The translations under genes were made by a program, and so were the position numbers. DNA of 64,000 nucleotides from Heterocephalus glaber (Eukaryota > Chordata > Mammalia > Rodentia > Bathyergidae): contig NW_004624804.1 of assembly GCF_000247695.1 (NCBI RefSeq), forward strand, positions 9,628,012 to 9,692,011. The letters run 5' to 3'. The stretch's first letter is position 1. Each line of letters opens with the position of its first letter. The notes below the pieces were generated by a model. It did not search any database and had not been told where the DNA came from. It saw nothing but the letters and a program-made list of their open reading frames with translations. Of the stretch, positions 13,856 through 26,394 are shown piece by piece.

Positions 13856-13921
13856 GCTGATACCAACAAAGATCGTATTGACATTGCCAATACCAGAGCA
13901 AAGAAACTCATTGACAGCTAA
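13856..13921 (+). CDS. SNAP23: SNAP23 terminal coding exon
   Basis: The final coding segment (66 bp, 21 residues plus TAA at 13919-13921) reads ADTNKDRIDIANTRAKKLID and ends in Ser. It matches the human C-terminus with Lys for Arg and Thr for Ala substitutions. It is the C-terminal part of the second SNARE helix. The four exons in the window encode 161 residues. Adding the 50 missing upstream residues gives the human length of 211, so this copy looks intact and functional. Confidence 0.96.
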   Translation, partial: ADTNKDRIDIANTRAKKLIDS

Positions 13922-14525
13922 AGCTACTGCTGTATTGCGTTACCATTTATTCACTTCTCTAGCTGTTCCTCCTACACCATTGTCTTTTCAGAGTTGGAAA
14001 TTTTGATCTCACACTGCACTAATCAGGAGATAATGTAGAAGAGGGGCCAGTGTAGTAATAGCCTCCCTGCTTTATTTTTTGTTTCCCTTGAGGGTAGACT
14101 ACTGCCGGCCTTCGCTAGTCTGTTTCTCTTCGTGCTCTTAGAGTGGTTTTCATCTAGTAGGAAAGGAGAAGCATCGCCCTCTTCAGGAAGGAAGAACCTC
14201 CGCAGGTTCTTTTGCTTTCAAGATTTGGAAGCACTGCCAAAGACAGCCGTAAAGAAGGCACCTGTGGAAGTATTTTTTGTTTTTGTTTGTTGACTTTGGT
14301 TTGTAGTAGATGAAAGAAAAGAGAAAAGAGGTTTTTACCTCAGTAAAAATAAGCAGGCCACAAAAAAACAAAAAGCTGCGTAGCCACAGTAAAGATCTAG
14401 CGATGTTTAGTTTTTTATTTAAGTTACAGTTTTTGCCAGTTAAGGATAATGCTTGGTTTTGAAACTTTTATACACAACATCTTCATCCTACATCACCATT
14501 TTGTAACCCCTGCCTCAAAGAGTAG

Positions 14526-14552
14526 AATAAAATGAGGGGTTTTTTTAATAAA
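14526..14552 (+). terminator. SNAP23: candidate proximal poly(A) signals of SNAP23
   Basis: Two AATAAA hexamers lie 15 bases apart, at 14526-14531 and 14547-14552, about 600 bases after the stop codon. Homology to the duplicated downstream copy fades almost exactly here. That makes this a plausible proximal polyadenylation site. Confidence 0.4.
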
Positions 14553-15151
14553 TGCTATTTTATCCCACCCCCCCAGGCCCCTTCCCCTCCCTATATACAA
14601 AAGCCTTGTTTCCATAAAATGAATTCTTTTTCTAAGTAAGCTCAGCTGGGCATGGTGGCGCATGCCAGAAATCCCAACAATGGAGAGGCTGAGGCAGGAG
14701 GATCACTGCAAGGCCAGCCTGGCTACGTAATGCGTTCAGGGCATTTTGAACTCTAGAGATTCATGCATGTACATAGATTCTGTGATTCCCAATTCATATT
14801 GCACATACAGGAACACTTGTACAGACGAGTGGCTTTTTATTTGCATTATTGGTAGTAGTATCACAGTCCTGTTACAGACCTATTATCCACATAAGCTTGT
14901 TACTAGTCTTTGAAGAAAAAAATGTAAATATTTATGTCTAACACAAGAATCTCTAAATCAAGGCTTAACTTCTTTTGGAAAAATTTAACAGAGTTGCCAG
15001 GGATTTAGCTTAGTGGTTCCGCTGCCTGCCTCGAAAGCGCAAGGTCCCGAGTTCCATCCCTGGTACCAAAAAAAAAAGAAAAATTTAACAAAGTGTGTGA
15101 ATTCAGATTTACCTCAGTGCTAAGAATCATGTTTAGATAAGAAACAAAACT

Positions 15152-15322
15152 GGACCGGGGGTTTAGCTCAGTGGCACCATGCCTGCCTTGCAAGTACAGG
15201 GTCCTGTGTTTGATTCCTGGTACCAAAAAAAAGGAAACAATTTTTTTTTTTTTTTTTTTTTTTGGTACCGGGGATCTGCTTGTGAGGCAAGTGCTGGAAC
15301 CACTGAGCTAAATCCCTGGCCT
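15152..15322. repeat. inverted pair of ID-like SINEs in the SNAP23 3' UTR
   Basis: A plus-strand ID-like SINE (15152-15235) is followed within about six bases by a minus-strand ID-like SINE (15241-15322). The motif GGAAACAATTT flanks the second element on both sides (about 15233 and 15323), consistent with a target-site duplication. The second copy lacks about 20 bases of its middle. In RNA the two arms could pair as a hairpin. Confidence 0.7.
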
Positions 15323-15781
15323 GGAAACAATTTATTTTGATCTCAGGTAGAAAAATAGATTTCTTTGAGTTTTATATAGCTTTATATGTTTAAAAGTTGC
15401 AGTGGTATTCTCTCATTAAAAGTGATTTAGAAACTACACCTTTGGTTTAATTATTAGTAATTTTGCTGTTGTTCTCTTAACCTTGTATAGTGAACTATGT
15501 CCAGAATTGAGTTTTATGTAGGTCCCAAACAGTATTATGGAGTATAATCAGTGTCTGTCCCCTTTCTTTAAAAACTAGCATCTGCACACTTCCGAGCTGT
15601 CAGTGTGGGTTGGTTCCACCAGTATCCACTGTTTCTTACCATTAAATTTTGTAACTAACTAGTGGTATTATTTGTTCAAATGGGTAACTTGTTTCTTTGC
15701 CTGTTGTTTTTTGTTTTGTTTTGTTTTGTGTGCCTTTTGTTTTGGAGGCAATAATTTTATAAGCTTTTGTTTTATAAACTG

Positions 15782-15787
15782 AATAAA
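15782..15787 (+). terminator. SNAP23: candidate distal poly(A) signal of SNAP23
   Basis: AATAAA occurs in ACTGAATAAAGCAG, preceded by a T-rich stretch. A B1+ID SINE starts about 30 bases further on. It would give a 3' UTR of about 1.9 kb including the SINE insertions. Confidence 0.45.
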
Positions 15788-15814
15788 GCAGAATTCTGTA
15801 AATCTAAAAGCACT

Positions 15815-16460
15815 TCAAGCCCAATGTGGTGATATACACTTGTAGTCCCAGCTACTTGGGAAACTGAGGCAGGAGGATCACAAGTTCAAGCCCAGCCTGG
15901 GCAATTTAGCAGTCTTGTCTGTAAAGCAAAAAGAGGTTGGACTATAGCTTAATACCATAGCACTTGCCTATCATACATGAGGCCCTGGGTTCAACCCCCA
16001 ATACTGCAAAAAGACACCCCCCCCCAACGAAAATACTCCAATATATAGCCACCATTGGCTTCTTTCCAATTTTTTTATTTTTTTGGTACCGGGGATTGAA
16101 CTTAGGACCTTGCGCTTGCAAGGCAGGCACCGGATCCACTGAGCTAAATCCCCAGCTACTTTCCAATTTTTATTAGAAATATTTTCAGGAGCTGGATATG
16201 GCTGCACAATTCTTTTTTTTTTTTTTGGTAGTGAGGATCAAATTCAGGACCTTGCACTTGGCAGGCTTTGAGACAGGGTCTCTCATGACAGTCCTCTTGT
16301 CTAAGCCTTCTAAGTGCTGGGATTACAGGCATGCGCTACCACACCCAGAAGCTGCACAGTTCTATAACCCCAAAACTGAGAAGGCTGAGGCAGGAGGATT
16401 GAAAGTTCAGTGCCAGTATTGGTTACATAGCAAGATCTTGTCTCAAAGAAGTATTACAGG
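15815..16460. repeat. SINE cluster downstream of SNAP23
   Basis: This block holds a B1+ID dimer, plus, at about 15815-16010; an ID-like SINE, minus, at 16070-16158; a rearranged minus-strand ID/B1 at 16211-16348; and a B1, plus, at 16355-16460. No coding signal is seen. Confidence 0.7.
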
Positions 16461-16514
16461 ACTTTCTATGATTTGTCGTGAGTTTATTTTAATCATTACT
16501 AGTCTTATTGATTT

Positions 16515-17580
16515 ATTTTGTTGTTATTGTTTTGGCCTTGGTTTGTGGTAAGTGAAGGACAAGAAAAGAGGTTGTTGCCAGACATGGTAGTTCACACCTG
16601 TAATCCCAGAATTCTGGAGGCTGAGGCAGGAAGGTTGCAGCAAGTTCGAGGCCAGCCTGAGCTATATAGTGAGTTCAAGGCTAGCCTGACTTACAAGAGT
16701 GAGACCTTGTCCCCAAAAAAAGTGGAGGGAGAGGGAAGAGGTTATTACCTCAGTAAAAAGTATGCAGGCCGCAAAATAAAATGTCACATGGTTACAATAA
16801 AGGTCTAAGCATGTTTAGTTTTTTATTTAAGTTGCAGTTTTTGCCAGTTAAGGATAGTGCTTAGTTTTGGAAATTTTATACATAATATTTTTTTATTAGT
16901 ACATGTTTGAAGTGCATAATGAACACATTCATCATGGGGAATTTGTACATGTACATAATACATCTTAATTGTTTTTGTCCCCTTCCCTTTCCCTCCCTCC
17001 AACCCTTCCCTGCCTCATTTCTAAAAGTTCTATTTCCATTTTTTCCCCTTCAGTTCTTTCTTTTCTTTAGATTTCTCTTCTCCCCTCCCCCATCTCGTTC
17101 TCCTTGCCATTTGAAAAGGTTCTTCCTACTTCCTAAATATCTGTCCTCTGTTTTGCTCCTTATTTATACTTTGGGTTTCTCACAGAAGAGAAACAATGCG
17201 ATGTTTAAATGTGTGGTTTATTTCACTTAAGAGTATGGCATTCAGGGGCCGGGGATTTAGCTCAGCAGTTCTGCCATCTGCCTCACAAGCGGAAGGTCCC
17301 AAGTTCGATGATTATGGCATCCATTTTCTTAAAAATGCCTCAAGTTTCCATTGTATATAAATAATTTTCTTTATCCATCTGTTGATGGGCATATGGGCTG
17401 TTTCCACAATTTAGTATTATAAATTATAAATTGTATTGCAATAAACATGACTGTGGTATAATGATTTTTAACTCTTTCAGGAAGATACCTAGAAGGGGAA
17501 TTATGCACAATATTTTTGTCTTATGTCACTATTTTGCAACTCCTGCCTCAGAGAAGAATACGATGAGTTTTCTTAAAGTA
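16515..17580 (+). repeat. second, diverged copy of part of the SNAP23 3' UTR
   Basis: After removing a B1 SINE (about 16577-16720) and an L1 piece (about 16893-17514), the remaining sequence aligns in order and orientation with 14270-14556. Shared landmarks include TACCTCAGTAAAAA, GTTTAGTTTTTTATTTAAGT, TTTTTGCCAGTTAAGGATA and the block around CTCCTGCCTCAGAGAAGAAT. By eye the copies differ at roughly one base in six or seven, so this is not an assembly duplicate. It is either an old local duplication or a 5'-truncated retrocopy. Homology stops close to the proximal AATAAA cluster of the source copy. Confidence 0.85.
16893..17514 (-). mobile_element. L1 3' end, 5'-truncated
   Basis: Minus-orientation L1: on the plus strand a T-rich start leads into TTTATTAGTACATGTTTG, a CCCTTCC-rich 3' UTR, then reversed ORF2 C-terminal sequence (CATCTGTTGATGGGCAT). 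CATAATATTTTT before it and CACAATATTTTT after it form an imperfect target duplication. An ID-like SINE (about 17246-17310) is inserted within it and is flanked by TATGGCATTC/TATGGCATCC. Confidence 0.8.
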
Positions 17581-17609
17581 AGCCAGTGATTAAAAGATGA
17601 TGTTTCTTA

Positions 17610-17830
17610 GAAGTGTGTGCTAAGGCGCCAAATTGTCTGGATTTAGACTTTAACTTTTGCTGGTTGGAGTTACTCTAAGCTCATTTCTGTGCCTTGTTTT
17701 CCTTGTCTGTCAATGAGGCTTAGTGATTCCTGCCTTAGAATATTGTCATGCACAGTGGTAATTCCTGTAAAGCTCTTAGAGTAGTGCCTGGGAAATGTAA
17801 GAGCTTAATAAATGACAGCTGCTGATTTCT
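17610..17830 (+). repeat. MIR SINE relic
   Basis: The order of features matches an ancient mammalian MIR in sense orientation: a CTTGTTTTCCTTGTCTGT region, then AGAGTAGTGCCTGG and GAGCTTAATAAATG near the 3' end. Confidence 0.6.
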
Positions 17831-20562
17831 CTAAGTGGAACGTTTTGTTTGTTTTCAAGATCCCTTTGTGAATTTGATGAAAGACAACACATCTCTTCCC
17901 AGAGAAATAGGCCCACAAATGTAAATCTTGCATAAATAAGAATCATTAAGGTCTTGAAAGTCCATCCATGGGTCCCAGGTTGCAGACTTTCTCACAGCTT
18001 CTGCTACTGAGAGAACTGGGGCCCTAGGAATTAGGCCCATAATAATGCACTGGAAATGGAAGGTGTTGACATAAAGCCACATTTTCCTCTCCTCTCCTGT
18101 AACCTGGGAACTTTGAACTTGGTACTCTCCTGCTTCCACCTAAGTAGCTGGGTTTCTAGGTGTGTACCACCACACCTGATAGGAGAGAGATCTCTGTCCT
18201 ATATAGCTGTACCTATTTTTTTCTTTGGTTTTAACTCATCTTTTATTTCTACATTTCACCTCTGTATTTTTCTGTGTCCTATATGGATTATGACTCTGTC
18301 CTTAGCTTAAATGTGTACATCCCAAAAATCCTATATTGTATATACTTAGAATTAGCCTCTTTAAATGCTGTTTTCCTCATGTTAGTCTCTTACCAAAATT
18401 CTAGATTATCCTAGTTACATTCCTAATCAGATTTTTCTCAAATTGATACTCAAATTCCTCATACTCTAGCCATTTTAATCCCTTTAATGCAGTGTCAGCT
18501 CCCAGTCTTCTATTCCTTTACAACTTACTGAGTTCTGCTTTGATGTCTTATATATTAGATAAATGGCGTGATTTACTGAGTGCTCATTCTGTTGCGGCAC
18601 TGTGCTAACTGCTTTTATGTATCTTTTCACCATAACTTTGTGACATCCGTAAGAGGCAGAATGTAGTCCCCATATATATAGATGAGAGTAAATTGCTCAA
18701 AAAAGCTATAAATTAAGGACTCTGGATTCAAACCAGGGCCCTTCTGACTCCAAGAATCTGTGTGCTACACTGACTTCTAAATCAAGGTCTGAAATTTTAG
18801 TTGACATAGGTTGGTTGGCAAGCTAGAGTCAGGGTTTCTACAAGTCAGTTTACTTGGTTAACTCATAAATTAGCTCATAAATAAGTCTAAATCTTGTTCA
18901 CTGTAACTTAGGGTCTCTCTCTCTCTCTTTCTTTCTTCCCACTCTATTCTTCAGGCTGGCCTTGAACTTGTGATTCCCCCTGACTCAGCCTCTCAGTGTG
19001 CTGGGATGACAGATGTTTGCCACCACACCCATCTGGGCATAGTTCTTTATATAGCCCCTGACCTCCTCATTCAGTCTAGCAAGAGAGAGAAATATAGAAT
19101 GTGAGAGGTGTCACAGTGGCAGATGGGGGAGCAGTTTACTCAGCTTAGACTTAGGGAAGGAGCTTAGACACAGAGAAGGAGCCTGTTCACGAGAGGGCCT
19201 TTCTGGCTAAACACAAAGGTAGCCCAAGGAGAGACAATGCACCATAGGCTTAAGGAGCAGAATAATCAGGCAATTGAGTTAGGAAAAAGCATCTGAAAAT
19301 AAGGCTGGGTCCAAATCATGAAGGGTGATAGTCACGATTCTTACAGGGGTGGGGAACACTAATACATAAATATAAATAAATATATAATATAAATATGTAT
19401 ATAATTTTTTTGAGATAATATGTAGCTCAGGCTGGCCTCAAATTTGCAGTGATCTTGCCTCAGCCTTCCAAGTGCTGGGATTATAGGCATGTGCCACCAT
19501 GCTGAGCTGGCACATACTAATTTAAATGGGTACATTTAAGTTGTTAAATTTATAAGGTCTAATTTATTAGGTGAGAAGTAATGATAAAATATTTAAAGGG
19601 AAGCTATTTACTGTATCAAGAGTGATAAACATTAATGTTTAGAAAAAAACGAAACTCAGTTGATACTGATAAACTAGTACCCCCGCATACCTAAATTGAG
19701 ACAGGAAGAAGAGAATACCTAGGCCATACAGATGAATCATACAGATGAGTCATACAGATGAATAGGCTCTTAGAATTTGACTTTAAGCTAGTTTTAACCA
19801 TTATTGAGAACTGTCAGTATATCCTTAGATTAAAACTTTGGAAAATGTTCCAAATGGTAGCTTATTAAACAGTCACATCAGTGAGTCTGAAATCTTCCAC
19901 CTTTGTTCTGGTATTCTAGTAATAAGCATGATTGTATACTCCAAAATATTCATGATCAGTCAGATGAAGGCATTTCACTATTCACAAAATCCAAACAAGA
20001 CCCTGAAACATTTCTTCCTAGTTTACTTCTTAAAAAAATATATTATTTTTTTGTGGTAATGAGGATCAAGCCCAGGAGCACTCTACCACTGAGCTATATC
20101 TACAGCCCTTAATTTGGTGGGGAGAATTTTTATTTTTGCAGGTATTTTTGTTGTTCTGTTTTTGTTTTTGTTTTTTGAGACAGCGTCTCAGTATGTAGTT
20201 TAGGCTGACCTTGAACTCACTGTAGCCCAGCTTGGCCTCCCAACTCAGCGATCCTGCCTCAGCCTCCAGGGTCCTGGGATGTCCATCACCACACTGAGGC
20301 CTTTTTATTTTCTATTCTGAGGCAAGCTCTTGCTAAGTGTCTAGGCCAGCCTTCTCTTTGTGATCCTCCTACTTCAGCTTCCAGAGTAGCTAGAATTACA
20401 GGCAATTTATGATCAAAGAACAAAGGATCATTACAAGTTAATGTTCTGTTTTCTTTAAACAATCGTGCACCCAAAGTTCATTAAAAGTTATTTACTTAGT
20501 AAAGAATCATTCAGAGAATAAACTTAATAAACATAGGCCATTTAAAAATACTATAGAGGGAG
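17831..20562. repeat. SNAP23-LRRC57 intergenic DNA
   Basis: A MIR relic in minus orientation lies at about 18560-18782, reading reversed from GTGCTAACTGCTTTTATG to CTGGATTCAAACCAGG. Minus-strand B1-like SINEs lie at about 18918-19035, 19408-19508, 20165-20300 and 20305-20405, and an ID relic at about 20045-20108. A short direct repeat of the motif ACAGATGA(A/G)TCAT occurs near 19726-19765. No gene is supported in this stretch. Confidence 0.6.
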
Positions 20563-20936
20563 GGCCGGGGATTTAGCTCAGTGGTTTAGCTGCCTGCTGC
20601 GCAAGCAAGCACAAGGACCAGAGTTCGATCCTCAGTACCAAAAAAAAAAAAGTACCAAAAAAATAAATAAATAAAAATACTACAGAGGGCCAGGAATTTA
20701 GCTCAGTGGATCCGCCGCCTGCCTCACAAGTTCAAGGTCCCGAGTTCGATCCCTGGTACCGAAAAAACCACAAAAAACATAAAAATACTATAGCACACCG
20801 CCTGCCTCACAAGTGCAAGGACCTGAGTTCAATCCCTGGTACCAAAAAAAAGTGGGCCGGGGATTTAGCTCAGTGGTTCTGCTGCCTGGCTCGAGCAAGG
20901 TCCCAAGTTTGGTCCCGGTACCAAAAAAAAAAACAA
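20563..20936 (+). repeat. cluster of four same-strand ID-like SINEs
   Basis: Four ID-like copies, all plus strand, lie almost end to end at about 20563-20655, 20690-20770, 20793-20852 (5'-truncated) and 20852-20936. Each ends in an A-rich tail. Fragments such as AAAATACTA and ACTATAG(AGGG) recur between them and look like repeated target sites, suggesting successive insertions into one spot. The cluster abuts the probable 3' end of LRRC57. Confidence 0.8.
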
Positions 20937-20949
20937 CCCAACTATAACA

Positions 20950-21715
20950 ATGATTTCCTGAAAGTAATTTTATTAGTAGAGCAATAAATACAAAATGGGG
21001 AAAAGACTACCAGAAGACATAATTTTTTAACAAAGCTTCAGGAAAATCTTGATTATTATAATCTCTTATATTTTATAAGTGTTGCATATAGTTTTAGCTC
21101 TTCAGAGCCCTCCACCAATAAGGCACCTGCAATAGTAAAGAAATTGCTACTGCAGCCTTTGGGAGAATCTCTTAGTTGTGGTATTGGTGCTTCTCTAATA
21201 AAGCGCACTTTAGTCAAGACAATTACATAGGTATATCCCAAACTCCCAAATATAAACACTGCAATTGAACTGATGCCCTCCTTAGATTAACCTCACCAGT
21301 TTCCTCATACCTTACATAAAAATATGAAGTGTGAACACAGAGGTGGAATGGAAAGTGATTTTATGAAAGCTCACATTGAAATGAAACAATCTCAAGCTGT
21401 GGTGCAGCCATTCTGTTAGCAAGCAGCACCCTGCACCCTATAAATTCCACCTAGGTGCTGGTGTTAAGGAGCAGTACTGTCCACTGCCCTAATCCGTGAC
21501 TCAAAGTGGAGCATTCTTTGGGTCTCCTGACTCCTTTTCTTTTGGCTTATGTGAGATAGCCCTGAAAAGGAAGATTGTTGAGTAAAATAAGATCTCCTGG
21601 AGTGTTGTCTTCTTGCTGCAAATATCCTGTAGTACACAGGAGTCTTTGTTGCAGCCAGTTTCCAAGTGAGGTTCCACATTAGTGTCCTGAAAGGTTTCCA
21701 CGGACCTGGAGAACA
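20950..21715 (-). other. LRRC57: LRRC57 3' untranslated region (probable)
   Basis: This is sequence downstream of the LRRC57 stop codon on the minus strand. It is free of recognisable SINEs, unlike everything around it, as expected for a conserved UTR. A minus-strand AATAAA (plus-strand TTTATT, 20968-20973) lies about 745 bases after the stop, just before the SINE cluster. The end point is inferred. Confidence 0.6.
20968..20973 (-). terminator. LRRC57: candidate LRRC57 poly(A) signal
   Basis: TTTATT on the plus strand reads AATAAA in the LRRC57 direction, at the downstream edge of the SINE-free 3' UTR. Confidence 0.45.
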
Positions 21716-21757
21716 TCATGCAAACTTCTTCTTGGTGGCTGTGAATCTCTCCATGTA
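21716..21757 (-). CDS. LRRC57: LRRC57 terminal coding exon
   Basis: The minus-strand acceptor is AG just upstream of 21757. The product is YMERFTATKKKFA followed by TGA (21718-21716). This is the exact remembered C-terminus of human LRRC57, with its basic KKKFA ending. The 42-bp coding segment joins in phase 0 to the exon at 23201-23016. The five coding exons total 720 bp, or 239 residues plus stop, equal to the human protein length. Confidence 0.95.
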   Translation of the reverse strand, partial: YMERFTATKKKFA

Positions 21758-23201
<1,444 letters not shown>

Positions 23202-23694
23202 CTATTTAACAGTAATAAGAACAAAACAATAAAGGGAAAAATAAGCTTTATAATGATTATTTTTATTACATTAAAATGAAACAAAACATCTTGACTATTT
23301 GCTTTTTTCTTTTCCCGCCTCCGTTTTCTCACTACCTACTCACTGCAGAACCCTCCCTTATATACCTTCTGTTAGTACAACTCCACTTCAAAAATAAAAT
23401 GCTTTTCTGAAGGTCACTAGAGGCATTTTGGAAACAATTTTCTAAAAAAAGAATGTTCATTATGGAAAATGTGGGAATTACAAGTTTAAAGAAAAAAAAT
23501 TGAAATAACCATCATAAACATTTTGGTACATTTACTGCCAACCCACTGTGAGTAAAGACATGAACCACTTCACTGCCATAGCCAAGGATCCACTGTTGTC
23601 AGTCTCTTTTTTTATTAGTATGTTTAGTCTCATTCTCTTTTGCATTTGTACTGTTTATCACTTTTTTTTTTCTATTTATCACTTTTAAGAAAAA

Positions 23695-24290
23695 ATTTTT
23701 TAAAATTTTTATTAGTACATGTTTCAGTGCATAAAGATTACATTCATCATGGGGAATTGGTAAATGTACATATCTTAATTCTTTTTATTTCCCTATGACT
23801 TCCCCTCTCCTCTCCCTTCATCTCTTGGTTCCTTTCCCATTTCCAAAATTTCTATCTCCCTGTTTCCTATTATCTCTCTTATTTCCTCTTTAAGTTAATT
23901 ATACTTTGGGTTTCTCATATAAGAGAAACCATGCAATATTTAAGTCTGTGAGACTGACTTATTTTACTTAATATTATCTGAAGGTCTATCCATTTTCCTA
24001 CAGATGACTCAGATTTATCCTTTTTGGCAGAGCAGTACTCCTTTATATATAAGTACATTTTTTTTACCCATTCATCTGGTTTTGTTTTGTTTTATTTGGT
24101 ACTGGAGATCGAACTTGGGTCCTTGCGCTTGCCAGGCAGGTGGCGGAACCACTGAGCTAAATCCCCGGCCCTACCCATTCATCTGTTGATGGACATATAG
24201 GCCACTTCCAAGATTTAGCAATTTATGAATTATGCTGCTATAAATATAGGTATGCATGTATCACTGTAATGTGATGTGTTTAACTCAGGA
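23695..24290 (-). mobile_element. L1 3' fragment
   Basis: Plus-strand reading: TTTTTATTAGTACATGTTTC, a CT-rich L1 3' UTR, TTTCTCATATAAGAGAAACC, then reversed ORF2 end (CATCTGTTGATGGACATATAG). The layout matches the other minus-orientation L1 3' ends in this window. It is split by an ID-like SINE at about 24071-24172, around which CTACCCATTCATCTG-type sequence is repeated. Confidence 0.75.
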
Positions 24291-24599
24291 TCTTTTACTT
24301 GAAACCCCCTCTACTTGTGCATAAATTCTTGATTTTTCTTCTATCTTTTGAATTATTCCTGTTTTTTAACTTCCCTTTAGACATTTTTCAAGCAGTAGCC
24401 TCTAATACTTCATATTTAATCTTCTCTTTGAATTCACCTAGAAAGCTCATTTATCCTTAAAGCTATATATCAGTTATGACTTCAAAATCTGTACCTACAT
24501 TCCTATCATCTCTATTCCAATTTTATGTCTTTGACTTTCAGTAAAACATTTCCAATCATTAACTTGGACTTACATGTCCTTTCAATAGTTCCTTCAGGC

Positions 24600-24671
24600 C
24601 AGTGGTGGCGAACCTATGGCACACATGCCACAGTGGACTGTTTGAAAGCTCTAAAAGGTTCACCATCACTG
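24600..24671. mobile_element. 72-bp hAT-like miniature element
   Basis: It begins CAGTGGTGGCGAACCTATGG and ends AAAAGGTTCACCATCACTG, which reversed is CAGTGATGGTGAACCTTTT. These are good terminal inverted repeats of hAT type. The flanking 8-mers are CTTCAGGC (24592-24599) and CTTAGGGC (24672-24679), alike at six of eight positions, as for an aged 8-bp hAT duplication. It has no coding capacity and would have been moved by a transposase made elsewhere. Confidence 0.75.
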
Positions 24672-26322
24672 CTTAGGGCCCTCAAAACACCAACCAGTTC
24701 TCTTTGATTTATTCGCCTCTTTTGTCTGTGAAATGCTTTTTTTTGGTACCGGGGATCGAACTTGAGACCTTGCGCTTGTGAGGCAGGCACCGGAACCCCT
24801 GAGCTAAATCCCTGGCCCCTACTTTTTTTGTTTTTCCTGTCCTAGTGACTGAACCCAGGGGTCTCACACATGCTAAACAAGCAGTTTACCACTGAGCCAC
24901 ATCTCCAGCTCCACGACAGCACATTCTATTGACTACCTGTGATGGCATTTCAGACCACTCCAGGAACTTACTAGAAATGCAGATTCTTAGACATCATCCC
25001 AGACTTACACAGAAATGCTAAGGATAAGGGTTGATCCCCAGTCCTCTTTTTTTGCTTTTTTGAGACAGGATGTCCCTATGTAGTTCAAGGCTGGCCTCAA
25101 ACTTGGTGATCTTCCCACCTCAACTTCTGAAGTGCTGGGGTTACAGGCATGCACCACCACACTTGGCTTCCCAAAAATCTTAAGGAAAGCTGGGGATTTA
25201 GCTCAGTGGTGTCACCGCCTGCCTTGAAATTGAAAGGTCCTGAGTTCGATCCCCAGTACCAAAAATAAAACTTAAGGAAAAATGAGGCTAACCCACTCAT
25301 AGAAGGTCAACAACAACCTAAAACACTAATAATCACATGTGGTTAGTAGCTAATGTATTAGACCATGCAGATCTAGAAGGAGAGCTGCTAGAAAAATTAC
25401 AGGCCACCCAATCTCACAATGTTTAATGTCTCATTACTTGTGTCTTAGGCTTAACACCAAATTTTTTTCCTCCAGACAGATAAATAATCAAACTCTTTCA
25501 AAGTAATGGAAACAAAAATCAAACTCTTTCAAAGTAATGGAAACAAATTTCAAATATTATAACTATTCCCCAAAAATGGACCAACTGGGACTGGGGATTT
25601 AGCTCAGTGGTTTCACCACCTGCTGCACAAGCGCATCGACCCGAGTTCGATCTCCGGTACCAAAAAAAAGGACTAATTCTAGAAAGCCTGTCACTTAAGA
25701 CTTTTCAGAAAAAGGAGGACAAAGATATAAAAAGCAAACTGACTTAACCTTTGATGTCCAACTGAGAACCTGAGTTTAAGCCGCATTTCCACACTGTATC
25801 TCTAGCACAACTCCTCACTAGATAGATAGGGACATGTTTGAGGAGTCCTGAAGAACTTTTCAAGATCTGTGGGACCGGTGGGCATGGTGGTGATGATGCA
25901 TGGCTGTAATCCCAGCTACTCAGGAGGCTGAAGCAGGAGAACTGCAAATTCAACACCTGCTTGGGCAACACAGTGAGGCTCCCATCTCAAAAAAAAAAAA
26001 AAAAAAAGCAAACAATAGCACAGCAAATCATGGCACCATGTATATCAAAGGAAGATTGTACTACTTATTTATTATTTTTGTTTGCTTTCTTTTGTTTTTT
26101 TTGAGACAGGGTCTTGCTATGTAGTTCAGGCTGGCTTTGAACTTGATCCTCCTGCCTCAGCCTCCTGAGTGCTGGGATTGTAGGCATACACCTGAACACT
26201 TGGTGGTTATACTATTTAAAAAATATATTTGTGCCAGGGATTTAACTCAGTGGTGCTGCTGCCTGCCTCGCAAGTGCAAGGTTCCGAGTTCAATCCCTGG
26301 TTCAAAAACTATATATATTTGT

Positions 26323-26394
26323 GGGCTGGGGATGTAGCTCAGTGGTGGAACACTTGACTAGCATGGCCAAGGCCCCTGGGTTTGATCCCCAACA

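Larger units (their letters stand above)
13922..15800 (+). other. SNAP23: SNAP23 3' untranslated region (probable)
   Basis: Sequence after the stop codon contains AATAAA at 14526-14531, 14547-14552 and 15782-15787, any of which could be used. Inserted SINEs: a partial B1 at 14645-14730 (+), ID-like elements at 14998-15085 (+) and 15152-15235 (+), and an inverted ID at 15241-15322 (-). The stretch at about 14270-14556 recurs in diverged form at about 16515-17580. The 3' end at about 15800 is inferred from the last signal and is not shown directly. Confidence 0.6.

Noticed and set aside
19726..19765. short ACAGATGA direct repeats as a possible CRISPR-like array
   Set aside because: Three short overlapping copies without spacers in a mammalian genome; simple local duplication.
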